50,472 nucleotides of DNA from Deltaproteobacteria bacterium (GTDB lineage: Bacteria; Desulfobacterota; Desulfarculia; Adiutricales; Adiutricaceae), in assembly GCA_031273455.1 (NCBI GenBank), contig JAISRZ010000034.1:1-50472 (forward strand), in the 5' to 3' direction. Of this stretch, positions 32,440 to 40,780 are shown piece by piece. The number at the start of each line of letters is the position of its first letter. The stretch's first letter is position 1. The position numbers and the translations under genes are program-made. Under the pieces are notes generated by a model that worked only from the letters and a program-made list of their open reading frames with translations, ran no database searches and was not told where the DNA came from.

Positions 32440-32985
32440 ATGGATGATTACGAGTTCGATTATGAACTCTCCGCCGAAGAGCTGGTCGATAACCACGGTT
32501 ACTTGGGCTTTTGGGGGCGGTTTGGGGTGAAAAGGGCCTTAAGGTACCTCCCCCGGATCCTTTTGGAGGGGGAAACCATCTTCGCTATCACCCGGGGGCT
32601 CATTAATGTCCGGCCCTGGCTTTTGGTGGTGACGAGCTTACGGGTCATTATCCTTAGGCAAGGCTGGTTTTTTGGCTTTCGGTTATTGGAGATCCCTTTA
32701 CCCAGCGTCAAAGCGGTCTACCATCACGTGGGCCTTTTCTTTGGGGAGATCGTCTTCGCCTTAGGCGAGATCCAGACCCGTTTAGGCGGGGTCAACAAAA
32801 AGATCCTGCCCACTTTAATGACCCATCTAACTGGGGCTTTAAACGGGACGGACAACTTAATCGACCAAACCCCCAAAACGGATCCCTTGGCCCAACTGGA
32901 AAGGCTAACCGAGCTGAAAGCCAAGGGGACCTTATCCGAGGCCGAGTTTTTGGCCCAGAAAAAGAAAATCTTAAGCGGGCGCTAA
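32440..32985 (+). CDS. Bacterial PH-like and SHOCT domain protein
   Basis: A 181-residue protein. Residues about 40-135 resemble a bacterial PH domain (EGETIFAITRGLI, LLVVTSLRVIILRQG, EIPLPSVKAVYHHVG). Residues 148-178 are a SHOCT oligomerisation motif (LERLTELKAKGTLSEAEFL split before AQKKKIL). Such proteins act as scaffolds, often at membranes. I chose the ATG at 32440 with GGAGG nine bases upstream. An open extension to 32383 would overlap pcm and has no ribosome site. Confidence 0.8.
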   Translation: MDDYEFDYELSAEELVDNHGYLGFWGRFGVKRALRYLPRILLEGETIFAITRGLINVRPWLLVVTSLRVIILRQGWFFGFRLLEIPLPSVKAVYHHVGLFFGEIVFALGEIQTRLGGVNKKILPTLMTHLTGALNGTDNLIDQTPKTDPLAQLERLTELKAKGTLSEAEFLAQKKKILSGR

Positions 32986-33039
32986 CCATTCGCCTGGAAT
33001 AGAACCTTGTTTTTTTGTCAGTAGTAAGGAGTCATCGGC

Positions 33040-34605
33040 ATGATGCGATCCAAATGCCCCAACTGCCAGGCCGCCTACAGCATAAAACCCGAGTTTATTG
33101 GGAAACAGACCGTCTGCCAAAACTGCGGTCAGATTTTCACTATCTTCGAGGATCGGCCCCAGCTGCCGCAGACCATGGCCAAGCCGCCCAAAGCTCCTTT
33201 TGAGGATATACCCCCAGACCCGGATTTACCGGCGGACCCGCCGGAAGACCCCGTTTCTCCGCCCTCTGAGCCGCCCTATTTTCCGCCCCCGGAAAGTTAC
33301 GAGCCCCCGAGCCCACCGCCCGCGGCCCCTAAACCCACGCCCACCAGCGTTGACCCCGGTCGGACCATCGCCGCTCGGCCACCTAGGGAGCCAGTGGACT
33401 ATAAAAAAGCCTTAGCTAAAGAGGCGGCCCCCGCCAAAGCCAAAAGCGGCGGCAAATTATGGGTCATCCTTTTAATCTTAATCTTGGGGGCTGGGGGTTA
33501 TTATTTCTATCACGAGCGCGAAAAAGCCAACCAAGCGGCCATCGCCGCTTTAAAAGCCCAGTTGGCCCGGGTCACTAACCCCTTACTGAAAGAGTTACGG
33601 GCCGAGCGGCAAAAGATCGCCGACCAACTGGCCCAAGAGACCGAGGATATCCAAAAGTACGCCCCTGGGGTGCCCATGTATATCCTAAAGTCCACCATCA
33701 TCGCGGAGTCGCGCTTAGCCCAAACCCTTTTAACCCAAGAGATCGCCAGTATCGAGTCCGGGGCCCAGCCCGCGGTTCGGGCCAATAAGACTAACCCGGA
33801 TCCCCAGTTGGCCCAGAGCCTGGAGCAAGAGCTCAATAAACTGACTGACTACATCGCCCAAAGGACGGCCACCGCCCCCACGGCCAAAGGGGAAGCGGCC
33901 ACGGCTTTGGAAAGCGAGCTAGGGACCTTACACTTAATTAAAGCCATCGTTATTCGTAACTATTTAACCGCTAAATACGGGTTAAACACCTTTATTAATA
34001 ACCCAGCGGCCAAATCTTTACCCATTGAGCTCTCCACTCAACCGCCAAGCGGCGGAGCCGCCCCCGGAGCTAACGCGACGGCCCCAGCCCCGGCGGCGGT
34101 CGCCCCAGCGGCCCCGCAAAAGATCTTGACCGTGGCCGACATTTTGGGCTCCAACTCCGAATGGAAGGTCGAAGGCCCCTGGGCCACCCGCTTGGCTGGG
34201 ACGGGTAGCGGTTTGTCGGTCCGGATCTTACGCTTAGCCGCGGTTAACCACGCCGAGATTAACGGGGTCCCCCAACAGGCCAGCTTGTTTGTGTCCTGTC
34301 AGGGCAACAAAACGGAAATGTACGTGACCTTCGCTTTGCCCTTGGCCGTTAACTCCAACAAAGTGGACATGGAGTACCAGATCGATAACGGCGAGGTGGT
34401 TAAAGAGGTTTGGAACGCCTCGGTGGACGCCAAAGGGGCTTTTTCCCCCAAAGCCATTCCCACTTTAAGAAAGATGGTTAACGGTCAGAGGATCATCTTT
34501 CGCGTTGGCTACCAGAACCGCGAGAACGTCATTGAGACCTTCTTTGAGTTAGACGGCCTAGCCGCGGCCTTAAAGCCCATCCAAAGCGCTTGCTCCTGGA
34601 AATAG
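33040..34605 (+). CDS. Zinc-ribbon (MJ0042-type) membrane protein
   Basis: A 521-residue protein. The N-terminal 40 residues are an MJ0042-type zinc ribbon with C6-x2-C9 and C26-x2-C29. A Pro-rich linker covers residues 45-115, a single membrane span 139-157, and a coiled coil about 160-205. The C-terminal 300 residues (probably periplasmic) are alpha/beta and unrecognised, with VADILGSNSEWKVEGPWATR as a distinctive segment. The zinc ribbon would be cytoplasmic. Proteins of this architecture are common in deltaproteobacteria, but their role is unknown. AAGGAG eight bases upstream supports the start; two adjacent ATGs leave the first residue open. Confidence 0.8.
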   Translation: MMRSKCPNCQAAYSIKPEFIGKQTVCQNCGQIFTIFEDRPQLPQTMAKPPKAPFEDIPPDPDLPADPPEDPVSPPSEPPYFPPPESYEPPSPPPAAPKPTPTSVDPGRTIAARPPREPVDYKKALAKEAAPAKAKSGGKLWVILLILILGAGGYYFYHEREKANQAAIAALKAQLARVTNPLLKELRAERQKIADQLAQETEDIQKYAPGVPMYILKSTIIAESRLAQTLLTQEIASIESGAQPAVRANKTNPDPQLAQSLEQELNKLTDYIAQRTATAPTAKGEAATALESELGTLHLIKAIVIRNYLTAKYGLNTFINNPAAKSLPIELSTQPPSGGAAPGANATAPAPAAVAPAAPQKILTVADILGSNSEWKVEGPWATRLAGTGSGLSVRILRLAAVNHAEINGVPQQASLFVSCQGNKTEMYVTFALPLAVNSNKVDMEYQIDNGEVVKEVWNASVDAKGAFSPKAIPTLRKMVNGQRIIFRVGYQNRENVIETFFELDGLAAALKPIQSACSWK

Positions 34606-34648
34606 ACCTAAACCCTCATTACGCCAGCAAGGCTTCATCCCCGACTCA

Positions 34649-34677
34649 TGAAACATACCGCTGATTGGTATGTTTCA
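34649..34677. terminator. Perfect 11-bp inverted repeat after the zinc-ribbon gene
   Basis: TGAAACATACC / GGTATGTTTCA with a 7-nt loop, 44 nt after the stop. It may terminate the gene, but no T tract follows. The perfect symmetry would also suit an operator. Confidence 0.45.
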
Positions 34678-35080
34678 CGGTAAAAGAGTTTGGCGAAACA
34701 AGTTGGTTAAGCCATCGATGGACCGCCAAAACTAGCTCATATGACTTAAGCTTAAGTCGCCGTAAGTCTTGGCGTCGCAATCGAAACCGGGTCGCGTCTT
34801 GAAACTGGAACCAGACCAGCGAGTCTTACGCGTCTGAGAGCGATTATCTGAATAGTTCTGTAGTCCTGTTGATAGATTTTTCCCAACAGACAATAATGAC
34901 CTTAAAGCGTAGGCTGAGGTCAACTCAGAGCTTCAGACCTTGGCTGATAGCCTGTTAACTTTGGAAACTAAGGAGAAGCCTCGCTGGTTAATTTCCTGGC
35001 CAACGCGGTAAGGCTTTTCAAGAACCGGACGAAGTGACAACCAATTTAAATTCTCCGTCCAGTAGCGAAAAAAAAACAAA
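34678..35080. other. Gene-free stretch
   Basis: No gene seen. A 63-codon minus-strand frame (34732-34923) lacks any start signal or family resemblance. The composition changes towards AT-rich from about 35040, at the edge of the AT-rich island. Confidence 0.5.
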
Positions 35081-35109
35081 TTGACACTAACTCACTAAAC
35101 GGCTATATT
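35081..35109 (+). promoter_or_regulatory. Sigma-70 promoter of the AAA/OLD-like gene
   Basis: TTGACA (35081-35086), exactly 17 nt, TATATT (35104-35109). Nearly perfect. The start point would be near 35116. Confidence 0.7.
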
Positions 35110-35169
35110 GCATTATCCTTTTCCCTCTAGGACCCGCAGTTTAATTATACGCCAATAACCTTGGCCTTC

Positions 35170-35196
35170 GAAAATTTAGAAAATTTAGAAAATTTA
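35170..35196 (+). repeat. Three perfect copies of a 9-nt unit
   Basis: GAAAATTTA three times in a row, in the leader of the AAA ATPase gene. It is in frame with that gene and would encode ENLENLENL if translation began at TTG 35161. Confidence 0.8.
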
Positions 35197-35241
35197 GGGC
35201 GCTCGCCTGACCAACCTCAAAAAGGTTTTTTTGCCAAAAAT

Positions 35242-36315
35242 ATGATTACGAAAGTTGAGTTAAATAATTTCCGTTGTTTTAATAACTTTTCAATCGATAA
35301 GATCGCTCCTATTACGCTTATCTCTGGCCTAAATAATGTTGGCAAATCAGCTTTTCTTGAAAGTATTTTTTTGTTTTATGAAAGAAATTCAAGTGAAGTA
35401 TTTTTTAAACTTAACATGTTTCGTCAAATTCCGCCATTGTTATCACCAAAATGGTTGTGGGGACATTTTTTCTCTAATATGAATTTGGATAATAATATCA
35501 TAATTTGTATTTACGAGAATAATGAAAAACAAAACCTTATTTTAAGTAAAGATAATTTAGTTTCAGTTCCTTCTATTATCAACAATTTGTCTTCAGACCA
35601 ATTTAATTTTCAAATTACTAATTTAAATACAAATTTAACAGAGCATGCGTTGAAATTACAATTTCATAATCAAATAAATAGTGAAAAGTTTCATTATTTA
35701 CTTTCTAATAACGCTATATTTCGCAACCCAACTTCCCAAACAATTATTACTGACATTTTTATCCAATATTTAAGCCATAAGATTTCTGTACCCCAAGATC
35801 AACTCGCTGAATATTTTGGCATACTTGATATTAGTGGGAATAAGTATAAAATAATTGATATTTTAAGATTAATTGAACCTGGTATAAAAGACGTATCTGT
35901 TTTAATGATGGATGGTTTTAACTCTATATTTCTTGATATAGGGTTACCAACAAAAATCCCATTAAACTATTTGGGCGATGGGATTATTAAACTCACCCAA
36001 ATAGCTTTAACTATGCTAACTAAACCGAGAGTTTTGCTTTTGATTGATGAGATCGACGAAGGGTTTCATTTCGAATTTTTTCCTAAGTTGTGGGAAATTA
36101 TTGGGGATTTGGCCTTGGAAACACATTCTCAAGTTTTAGCGACCACCCATAATTTAGAATGTTTAAGGAGCTCTAAAGTTTTGATTTCTGATAAATTTCC
36201 ACCAGAATTTTTTAGTTATGTCAGATTAGACAGTCTAAACAACACTACAAAACCTGTTTTGTTTTCAAACGAAGAATTTAGATACGCTATTGAAAGCAAT
36301 ATTGAGTTAAGATAA
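35242..36315 (+). CDS. OLD/ABC-type AAA ATPase, AT-rich
   Basis: A 357-residue ATPase of the SMC/ABC-like class seen in OLD nucleases and abortive-infection systems. It begins ITKVELNNFRCFNNF, as many such proteins do. The P-loop GLNNVGKS is at 29-36, an ABC-like signature LGDGIIKL at 244-251, Walker B VLLLIDE at 264-270 and a switch histidine in TTHN at 301-304. No TOPRIM nuclease domain follows, so a partner effector would be needed. Base use is AT-rich and unlike the core genes, suggesting transfer. An open extension to TTG 35161 adds 27 residues built on the 9-nt repeat. I prefer the ATG at 35242 by family start, though it lacks a good ribosome site. Confidence 0.75.
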   Translation: MITKVELNNFRCFNNFSIDKIAPITLISGLNNVGKSAFLESIFLFYERNSSEVFFKLNMFRQIPPLLSPKWLWGHFFSNMNLDNNIIICIYENNEKQNLILSKDNLVSVPSIINNLSSDQFNFQITNLNTNLTEHALKLQFHNQINSEKFHYLLSNNAIFRNPTSQTIITDIFIQYLSHKISVPQDQLAEYFGILDISGNKYKIIDILRLIEPGIKDVSVLMMDGFNSIFLDIGLPTKIPLNYLGDGIIKLTQIALTMLTKPRVLLLIDEIDEGFHFEFFPKLWEIIGDLALETHSQVLATTHNLECLRSSKVLISDKFPPEFFSYVRLDSLNNTTKPVLFSNEEFRYAIESNIELR

Positions 36316-36403
36316 TATTTATGACTGATTATACAATTTTCATATAACAAAGCTACCCCCACCAACGGTTGTCGACCCTTAGAGGTTACGGGCCGCTGGC
36401 CCC

Positions 36404-36424
36404 CCGGCCTTGACCGGTTTTTTT
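36404..36424 (+). terminator. Probable terminator after the AAA gene
   Basis: GC-rich inverted CCGG segments (36404-36407, 36414-36417) followed directly by seven T residues, about 90 nt after the stop. The stem is short, but further GC pairing upstream (GGCC-GCT-GGCC) may extend it. Confidence 0.45.
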
Positions 36425-36679
36425 GGCCTATTTCGGAATTGAGTCAGCCATACGTTTTTATAGCGGCTTTATCAAAATTGACCAAACTTACAGCTTGACG
36501 AAGCTTACGAGCGTAAATTATCCAATCAGCGTTAGTCTGGCCCGTTTTAGTTGGCTCTGGAATTGACTGTAAATAAACAAAGGGCGGGTAACAGGGCGCG
36601 GTGGCCAACGACCTACGAGCGCGCCCGGTCGCGAAATACACGATTGCCAAAAATTGCCAAAAAAAAATTGATAAAAAAA
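36425..36679. other. Short gene-free spacer with a possible minus-strand remnant
   Basis: A minus-strand frame (36444-36713) contains ADWIIYARKLRQAVSLVNFDK, which looks protein-like but has no start signal. I treat it as a possible gene fragment of unknown type. Confidence 0.35.
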
Positions 36680-36706
36680 TTGATATACGGGAAAAAACAA
36701 TATAAT
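36680..36706 (+). promoter_or_regulatory. Candidate promoter of the Panacea-type module
   Basis: TTGATA (36680-36685) and a perfect TATAAT (36701-36706), with a short 15-nt spacer. Partial symmetry (TGATATAC and GTATCA) flanks the -10, which would suit autoregulation by an antitoxin. Confidence 0.45.
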
Positions 36707-36788
36707 GTATCATCCCCCATTTAATTTTACCTTTTGAGGTTTAAGTTAAATGGACCTCTCGGCGGTCAATAGATTCTCATGGTGCTTT

Positions 36789-37313
36789 ATGTCAACTCTT
36801 TACCCGGCAATAGCCATCGCCAATTGGTTGATTGAGAAAAATCAATCTGACAATTGTGGGTTGACTCATCTAAAAATTCAAAAATTATTATATTTCGCTC
36901 AAGGTTTTCATTTAGCTAACCTTTCTAATCCTTTATTTGAAGATGATATAGAGGCATGGAAATATGGCCCAGTTGTCAATGCGGTTTATCACGCCTTAAA
37001 ACGATATGATGACGATGAAATTTTTAATTTCATTCAAGGTCATTATTTATCAGAAGGTAATCTTTGTTTTGGAAAACCTAAAGTAGAACTTAATGATGAA
37101 CTAACGCATAAATTTCTTAATATTTTTTGGGGTAATTATTCAAAAATAGAGCCTTGGAAATTAGTAGAGATGTCTCATCTTAGTAACGGCCCTTGGGAAC
37201 AAATTTCCCAAGCAATTATAAATAAGAAAACATTTAGCCAAGTTATTCCTAAAGAATTGATGAAAAAGTATTTCATTCAATTTATAAACAAAAGTTCCGA
37301 CAATGACAGATAA
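36789..37313 (+). CDS. Panacea-domain (PanA-type) antitoxin
   Basis: A 174-residue protein with the Panacea/SocA-like domain (PF13274, also known from the phage protein GepA). The markers are AIANWLIEKNQ, LTHLKIQKLLYFAQG (25-39), EAWKYGPVVNAVY (55-67) and a late WKLVEMSHLSNGPWEQ. In known PanAT pairs the Panacea protein is the antitoxin that neutralises many unrelated toxins. I chose the ATG at 36789, which gives the family N-terminus; an upstream ATG at 36750 would add 13 residues. Codon use is AT-rich. The 3' end overlaps the next gene by 11 bp, the usual arrangement of an antitoxin-toxin pair. The domain is clear; the functional assignment depends on the partner. Confidence 0.82.
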   Translation: MSTLYPAIAIANWLIEKNQSDNCGLTHLKIQKLLYFAQGFHLANLSNPLFEDDIEAWKYGPVVNAVYHALKRYDDDEIFNFIQGHYLSEGNLCFGKPKVELNDELTHKFLNIFWGNYSKIEPWKLVEMSHLSNGPWEQISQAIINKKTFSQVIPKELMKKYFIQFINKSSDNDR

Positions 37314-37758
37314 AGAAATTCAAACTCCTGAATTATCAATAGAAATAAGCAAAAAAAAATCAGGACCTTTTAAAACAGAACAATTTAACTATAATTTGTT
37401 ATATAGAACGTCAAAAGGAGAAAGAAATATATTGCTTTATACTATTGAAGAACTTAAACATAAGAATAATGAATTAAAAAATAAAATTGAATTATTACAC
37501 GTTGAATCTAAAGAGATAGAAAAATTGCGATATGAAAACCACGAAAAACATTATAATCTTATTATTTCTAGTGTATTATTACTTTTAGGTTGTATTATTT
37601 TACCGTACAATAAACCATTGTTTATTATACCTGCAAATTTTAATTTTATTATTGGTATTGTTTTAATAATATGTTCTGCCATTTTTACTTATATAAAACC
37701 TCAAATTTCTGATTGGTTTTGGAATAAGAAGAAAAAAGAAGAAAAAAAAATCAGATAG
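37303..37758 (+). CDS. Two-TM coiled-coil protein, candidate PanT toxin
   Basis: A 151-residue protein overlapping the Panacea gene by 11 bp. Residues 1-45 are polar, 46-83 form a coiled coil (EELKHKNNELKNKIELL), and two membrane spans follow at about 86-101 and 113-131. The C-terminal tail is strongly basic (NKKKKEEKK). I know no named family for it. Described PanT toxins include small membrane-disrupting proteins, so position and topology fit a membrane-acting toxin. It could instead be a membrane effector for the upstream ATPase. Its AT-rich codon use matches that of the two preceding genes, so the three may have arrived together. Confidence 0.6.
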   Translation: MTDKEIQTPELSIEISKKKSGPFKTEQFNYNLLYRTSKGERNILLYTIEELKHKNNELKNKIELLHVESKEIEKLRYENHEKHYNLIISSVLLLLGCIILPYNKPLFIIPANFNFIIGIVLIICSAIFTYIKPQISDWFWNKKKKEEKKIR

Positions 37759-38936
37759 AACTTCCTTAGACTAGCGATAACGATATCTTTCTCTTTTAGC
37801 GAGGCTTCGGCGGCTTTCGCCCTCGCTTATAAGGCCGCCTGGTTTACCTGATTAAACACTTCTGGATCATTCACATTAATCCCATATAACGGCGTTCCCT
37901 AAAAACCCTCATCAGATTGATGTTCTTTCTGATCATAGTGACACCACAAGCTTGTTTTCTTGACCTAGAAGACGCCTGATTTCTCCGCCTTAAACCGTTT
38001 ACCCGCCTATTAGTTCCATTCAAATAATTCTCAATAAACCCAAAAAAACTCCGCCGCCCGCTTATCTTCTAACAGGCTCAAACGATATTTTTTTGGTAAA
38101 TTAAAAGCCTTTTACATATATTATACACGTTTTTATTATTTTTATAATTTTTAGCAAGTCGATATCAACATAAAATTGTGTATAAATATTGTAAAAATTT
38201 AACATAATATTATAAATTTTTATAATATATAATTACTTTTTTTGAACAAAAAATATCATTTTCAAACTCAGAGACCTGAAAAACCCTCGATTCCACCCCG
38301 GTTCTAGGGTTGGCGCCGGGCGCTTATATCTTGAATTCCCGAATTTTGTATAACTTACAGGGGGCGAAAATCGGCAACCCTTGGATTAAAATAAAAACTT
38401 ACCTAAGCGGCCTCGTTAAGCGGGCCGCTTAGGCTGGCCTTAACGCCCTCCAACCCCTTGCCCCTAAGCTAGCCGCGGTCCAAACCTTTCTTTCTCCGTC
38501 CCAAAACCGCCTTTGGCCCGCCCGAACAGTCCTGGTCATTAAAGGTCAAGCGCCCATATAAGAGCCCAGGGCCTTAACGGTCCTAAGCTCTTCCAGCTTG
38601 GTTGGGGTTTTATTTCTAACCAAAAACGTTTAACATCTTTGGTAATGGTTTTTAAACCCCTCCAGTTATGTCACCTATGGCATAACTATTTGAATCTATT
38701 GAATTTTTTCATTGACAGACCGGCTTTCCTAGTTCATAATTCACTAAAATCCGTAGAAAAATTCCCACGAATTGTTTCAAGACGGGGTCAATCAAGGTTT
38801 AAGGTAAGGTCAAGTTTTTCGCGTTTTTGGCCGCCAAGGAAGAAAACCTTTTCTGGCCCTTAATGGCTAAAATTTTATTTGTCATAAATGATATATGTCT
38901 TTTTAAGCATAAAAATGACATTTATTAAAAAAATTA
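37759..38936. other. Gene-free region with AT-rich core
   Basis: Nearly 1.2 kb without an intact gene. The block 38100-38260 is almost pure A/T. A short + strand frame at 38639-38863 has no support. On the minus strand near 38540-38600 a frame reads TKLEELRTVKALGSYMGA before a stop, probably another decayed gene. TGTCAT (38880) and ATGACA (38915) form a loose inverted pair upstream of the next promoter. Confidence 0.5.
38402..38433 (-). terminator. Perfect 11-bp hairpin with minus-strand T tract
   Basis: CCTAAGCGGCC / GGCCGCTTAGG with a 10-nt loop. On the minus strand it is followed by TAAGTTTTTATTTT, which gives an intrinsic terminator shape. No minus-strand gene is visible upstream of it, so it may end an unrecognised RNA or be left from a lost gene. 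Confidence 0.5.
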
Positions 38937-38965
38937 TTGACAAAACGTTTTTTTTAAAGTACACT
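38937..38965 (+). promoter_or_regulatory. Sigma-70 promoter of the aldehyde oxidoreductase gene
   Basis: Perfect TTGACA (38937-38942), 17-nt spacer, TACACT (38960-38965), with an A-rich upstream stretch. The start point near 38972 leaves a leader of about 70 nt. Confidence 0.7.
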
Positions 38966-39040
38966 TCCCCTTAAGCGAAATATTTTTAAGGTCCCTAAAG
39001 CTTAGCGGCTTGGCTTTAGGCCCTTGTCGGAGGAGTTCTC

Positions 39041-40774
39041 ATGGTAAAAATTCTGCGCGTCAACATGGCCACTCTGGAATGCGTCTTCCAAGACGTTCCG
39101 GCCGAGTACGCCGGTCTCGGGGGGCGAGGTTTAACTTCCCTGGTGGTCAGTAAGGAAGTCAAAGCCACCTGCGCCCCTTTGGGCCCCCACAACAAACTAG
39201 TCTTCGCCCCGGGTTTACTCGGCGGCACCACCTGCGCCAACGCCAACCGGATTTCCGTGGGCTGCAAAAGCCCTTTAACCGGCGGCATTAAAGAAGCCAA
39301 TAGCGGCGGCCAACCGGGCGGCCACTTGGCTAAAATGGGTATCCACGCCCTGGTGGTGGAGAACATCGCCCCGGATAATAAGTGGTATCAGTTGGAGCTG
39401 ACTTTAGACTCGGCCAAGCTCGTCCCGGCCACCGTGGCTGGCCTTAACAACTACGCCGCCGTGGCCAAGTTGGTTGAGGAGTACGGTCAAGACTGTAGCT
39501 ACATCACCATTGGCCGGGCCGGCGAGTTTAAGCTGACCGCGGCCTCCATCGCCTTCACCGACCGGGAGCTCCGGCCCACCCGTCACGCAGGCCGGGGCGG
39601 GGTTGGGGCGGTCATGGGCTCCAAGGGTTTAAAAGCCATCATCATTAACCCAGGGGACGCCAAGGGCGTCCCCATTAAAGACAAAGAGGCCTTTAACGCG
39701 GCCTCCAAGCGCTTTTCCAAGGCTTTAACCACCCACCCGGTCACCAGCCAAGGGTTAACCCTTTACGGGACCGCGGTTTTAGTCAACATCTTGCACGAGG
39801 CTGGGGGGCTCCCCACCTTTAACTTTTCCCAAGGCCGCTTTGATGACCACGAGGCCGTTTCCGGGGAGATGTTGAACCAATTGACCACCGAGCGCGGCGG
39901 CGAGGGGGTGGTGTCCCACGGTTGCATGAGCGGCTGTATCATGCGCTGTAGCGGAATTTTTCCGGACAAAAACGGGAAATTCATGGGCAAGTGGCCCGAG
40001 TACGAGACCTTATGGGCGTTTGGGCCCAACTCCGGCATTAACGACATTGAGATGATCGTTAAGTACGACTACATCTGCGATGACGTGGGCGTGGACACCA
40101 TTGACGTGGGCGCGGCTTTGGCCGTTTTGATGGAGGCCGGGGTCTTAAAGTTTGGCGACGCGATAGGGGCTCTAAAGCTCATGGGCGAGATTAGCGAGGG
40201 CACGGCATTGGGCCGGGTCTTAGGCTGCGGGGCGGCCACTTCCGGGCGGGTTTACGGCGTCCGGCGGGTGCCAGCGGTTAAAGGTCAAAGTTTACCGGCT
40301 TATGACCCCCGGGCGGTTAAAGGCCAGGGCGTCACCTACGCCACCACCCCCATGGGGGCGGACCACACCGCCGGTTACGCGGTCACGGCCAACATCTTAA
40401 GCGTGGGCGGGACGGTCGATCCTCTGTCCACCGCCGGTCAGGTGGAATTGTCCCGGAACCTCCAGATCGCCACGGCGGCGGTGGACACTTGCGGCTTATG
40501 CTTATTTGTGGCCTTCGCGGTCCTGGATATCCCGGACGCTTTAGTGGCCATCGTGGACATGTTAAACGCTCGCCATGGTTTAACCTTAACGGTGAACGAT
40601 GTGCCGGGCGTGGGGAAACTCGTTCTGGAGACGGAACTGGATTTTAACCGTCGGGCTGGCTTCACCAACGCCGCCGATAGGTTACCGGACTTCTTTGTGG
40701 ATGAGCCCTTCCCACCGCACAATAAGGTCTTTGACGTCACCGACGAGGAGTTGGACCAAGTTTTAAAATGGTAG
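39041..40774 (+). CDS. aor: Aldehyde:ferredoxin oxidoreductase family enzyme
   Basis: A tungsten- or molybdenum-pterin oxidoreductase of the AOR family, 577 residues. Typical AOR-type enzymes oxidise aldehydes to acids with ferredoxin, or run in reverse. The N-terminal pterin-binding domain has GGRGLTSLVV, LGPHNKLVFAPGLLGGT and NSGGQPGGHL, and the GRAGE and RHAGRGGVGAVMGSKGLKAI motifs follow. The [4Fe-4S] cysteines are C295, C299 and C303 (CMSGCIMRC), with the fourth ligand in DTCGLC (C484 or C487). GGAGGAG precedes the ATG. It is convergent with a MoeA gene and linked to other pterin-cofactor genes. The substrate and metal cannot be read from the sequence; several AOR subfamilies exist. Confidence 0.9.
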   Translation: MVKILRVNMATLECVFQDVPAEYAGLGGRGLTSLVVSKEVKATCAPLGPHNKLVFAPGLLGGTTCANANRISVGCKSPLTGGIKEANSGGQPGGHLAKMGIHALVVENIAPDNKWYQLELTLDSAKLVPATVAGLNNYAAVAKLVEEYGQDCSYITIGRAGEFKLTAASIAFTDRELRPTRHAGRGGVGAVMGSKGLKAIIINPGDAKGVPIKDKEAFNAASKRFSKALTTHPVTSQGLTLYGTAVLVNILHEAGGLPTFNFSQGRFDDHEAVSGEMLNQLTTERGGEGVVSHGCMSGCIMRCSGIFPDKNGKFMGKWPEYETLWAFGPNSGINDIEMIVKYDYICDDVGVDTIDVGAALAVLMEAGVLKFGDAIGALKLMGEISEGTALGRVLGCGAATSGRVYGVRRVPAVKGQSLPAYDPRAVKGQGVTYATTPMGADHTAGYAVTANILSVGGTVDPLSTAGQVELSRNLQIATAAVDTCGLCLFVAFAVLDIPDALVAIVDMLNARHGLTLTVNDVPGVGKLVLETELDFNRRAGFTNAADRLPDFFVDEPFPPHNKVFDVTDEELDQVLKW

Positions 40775-40780
40775 TTAGGG

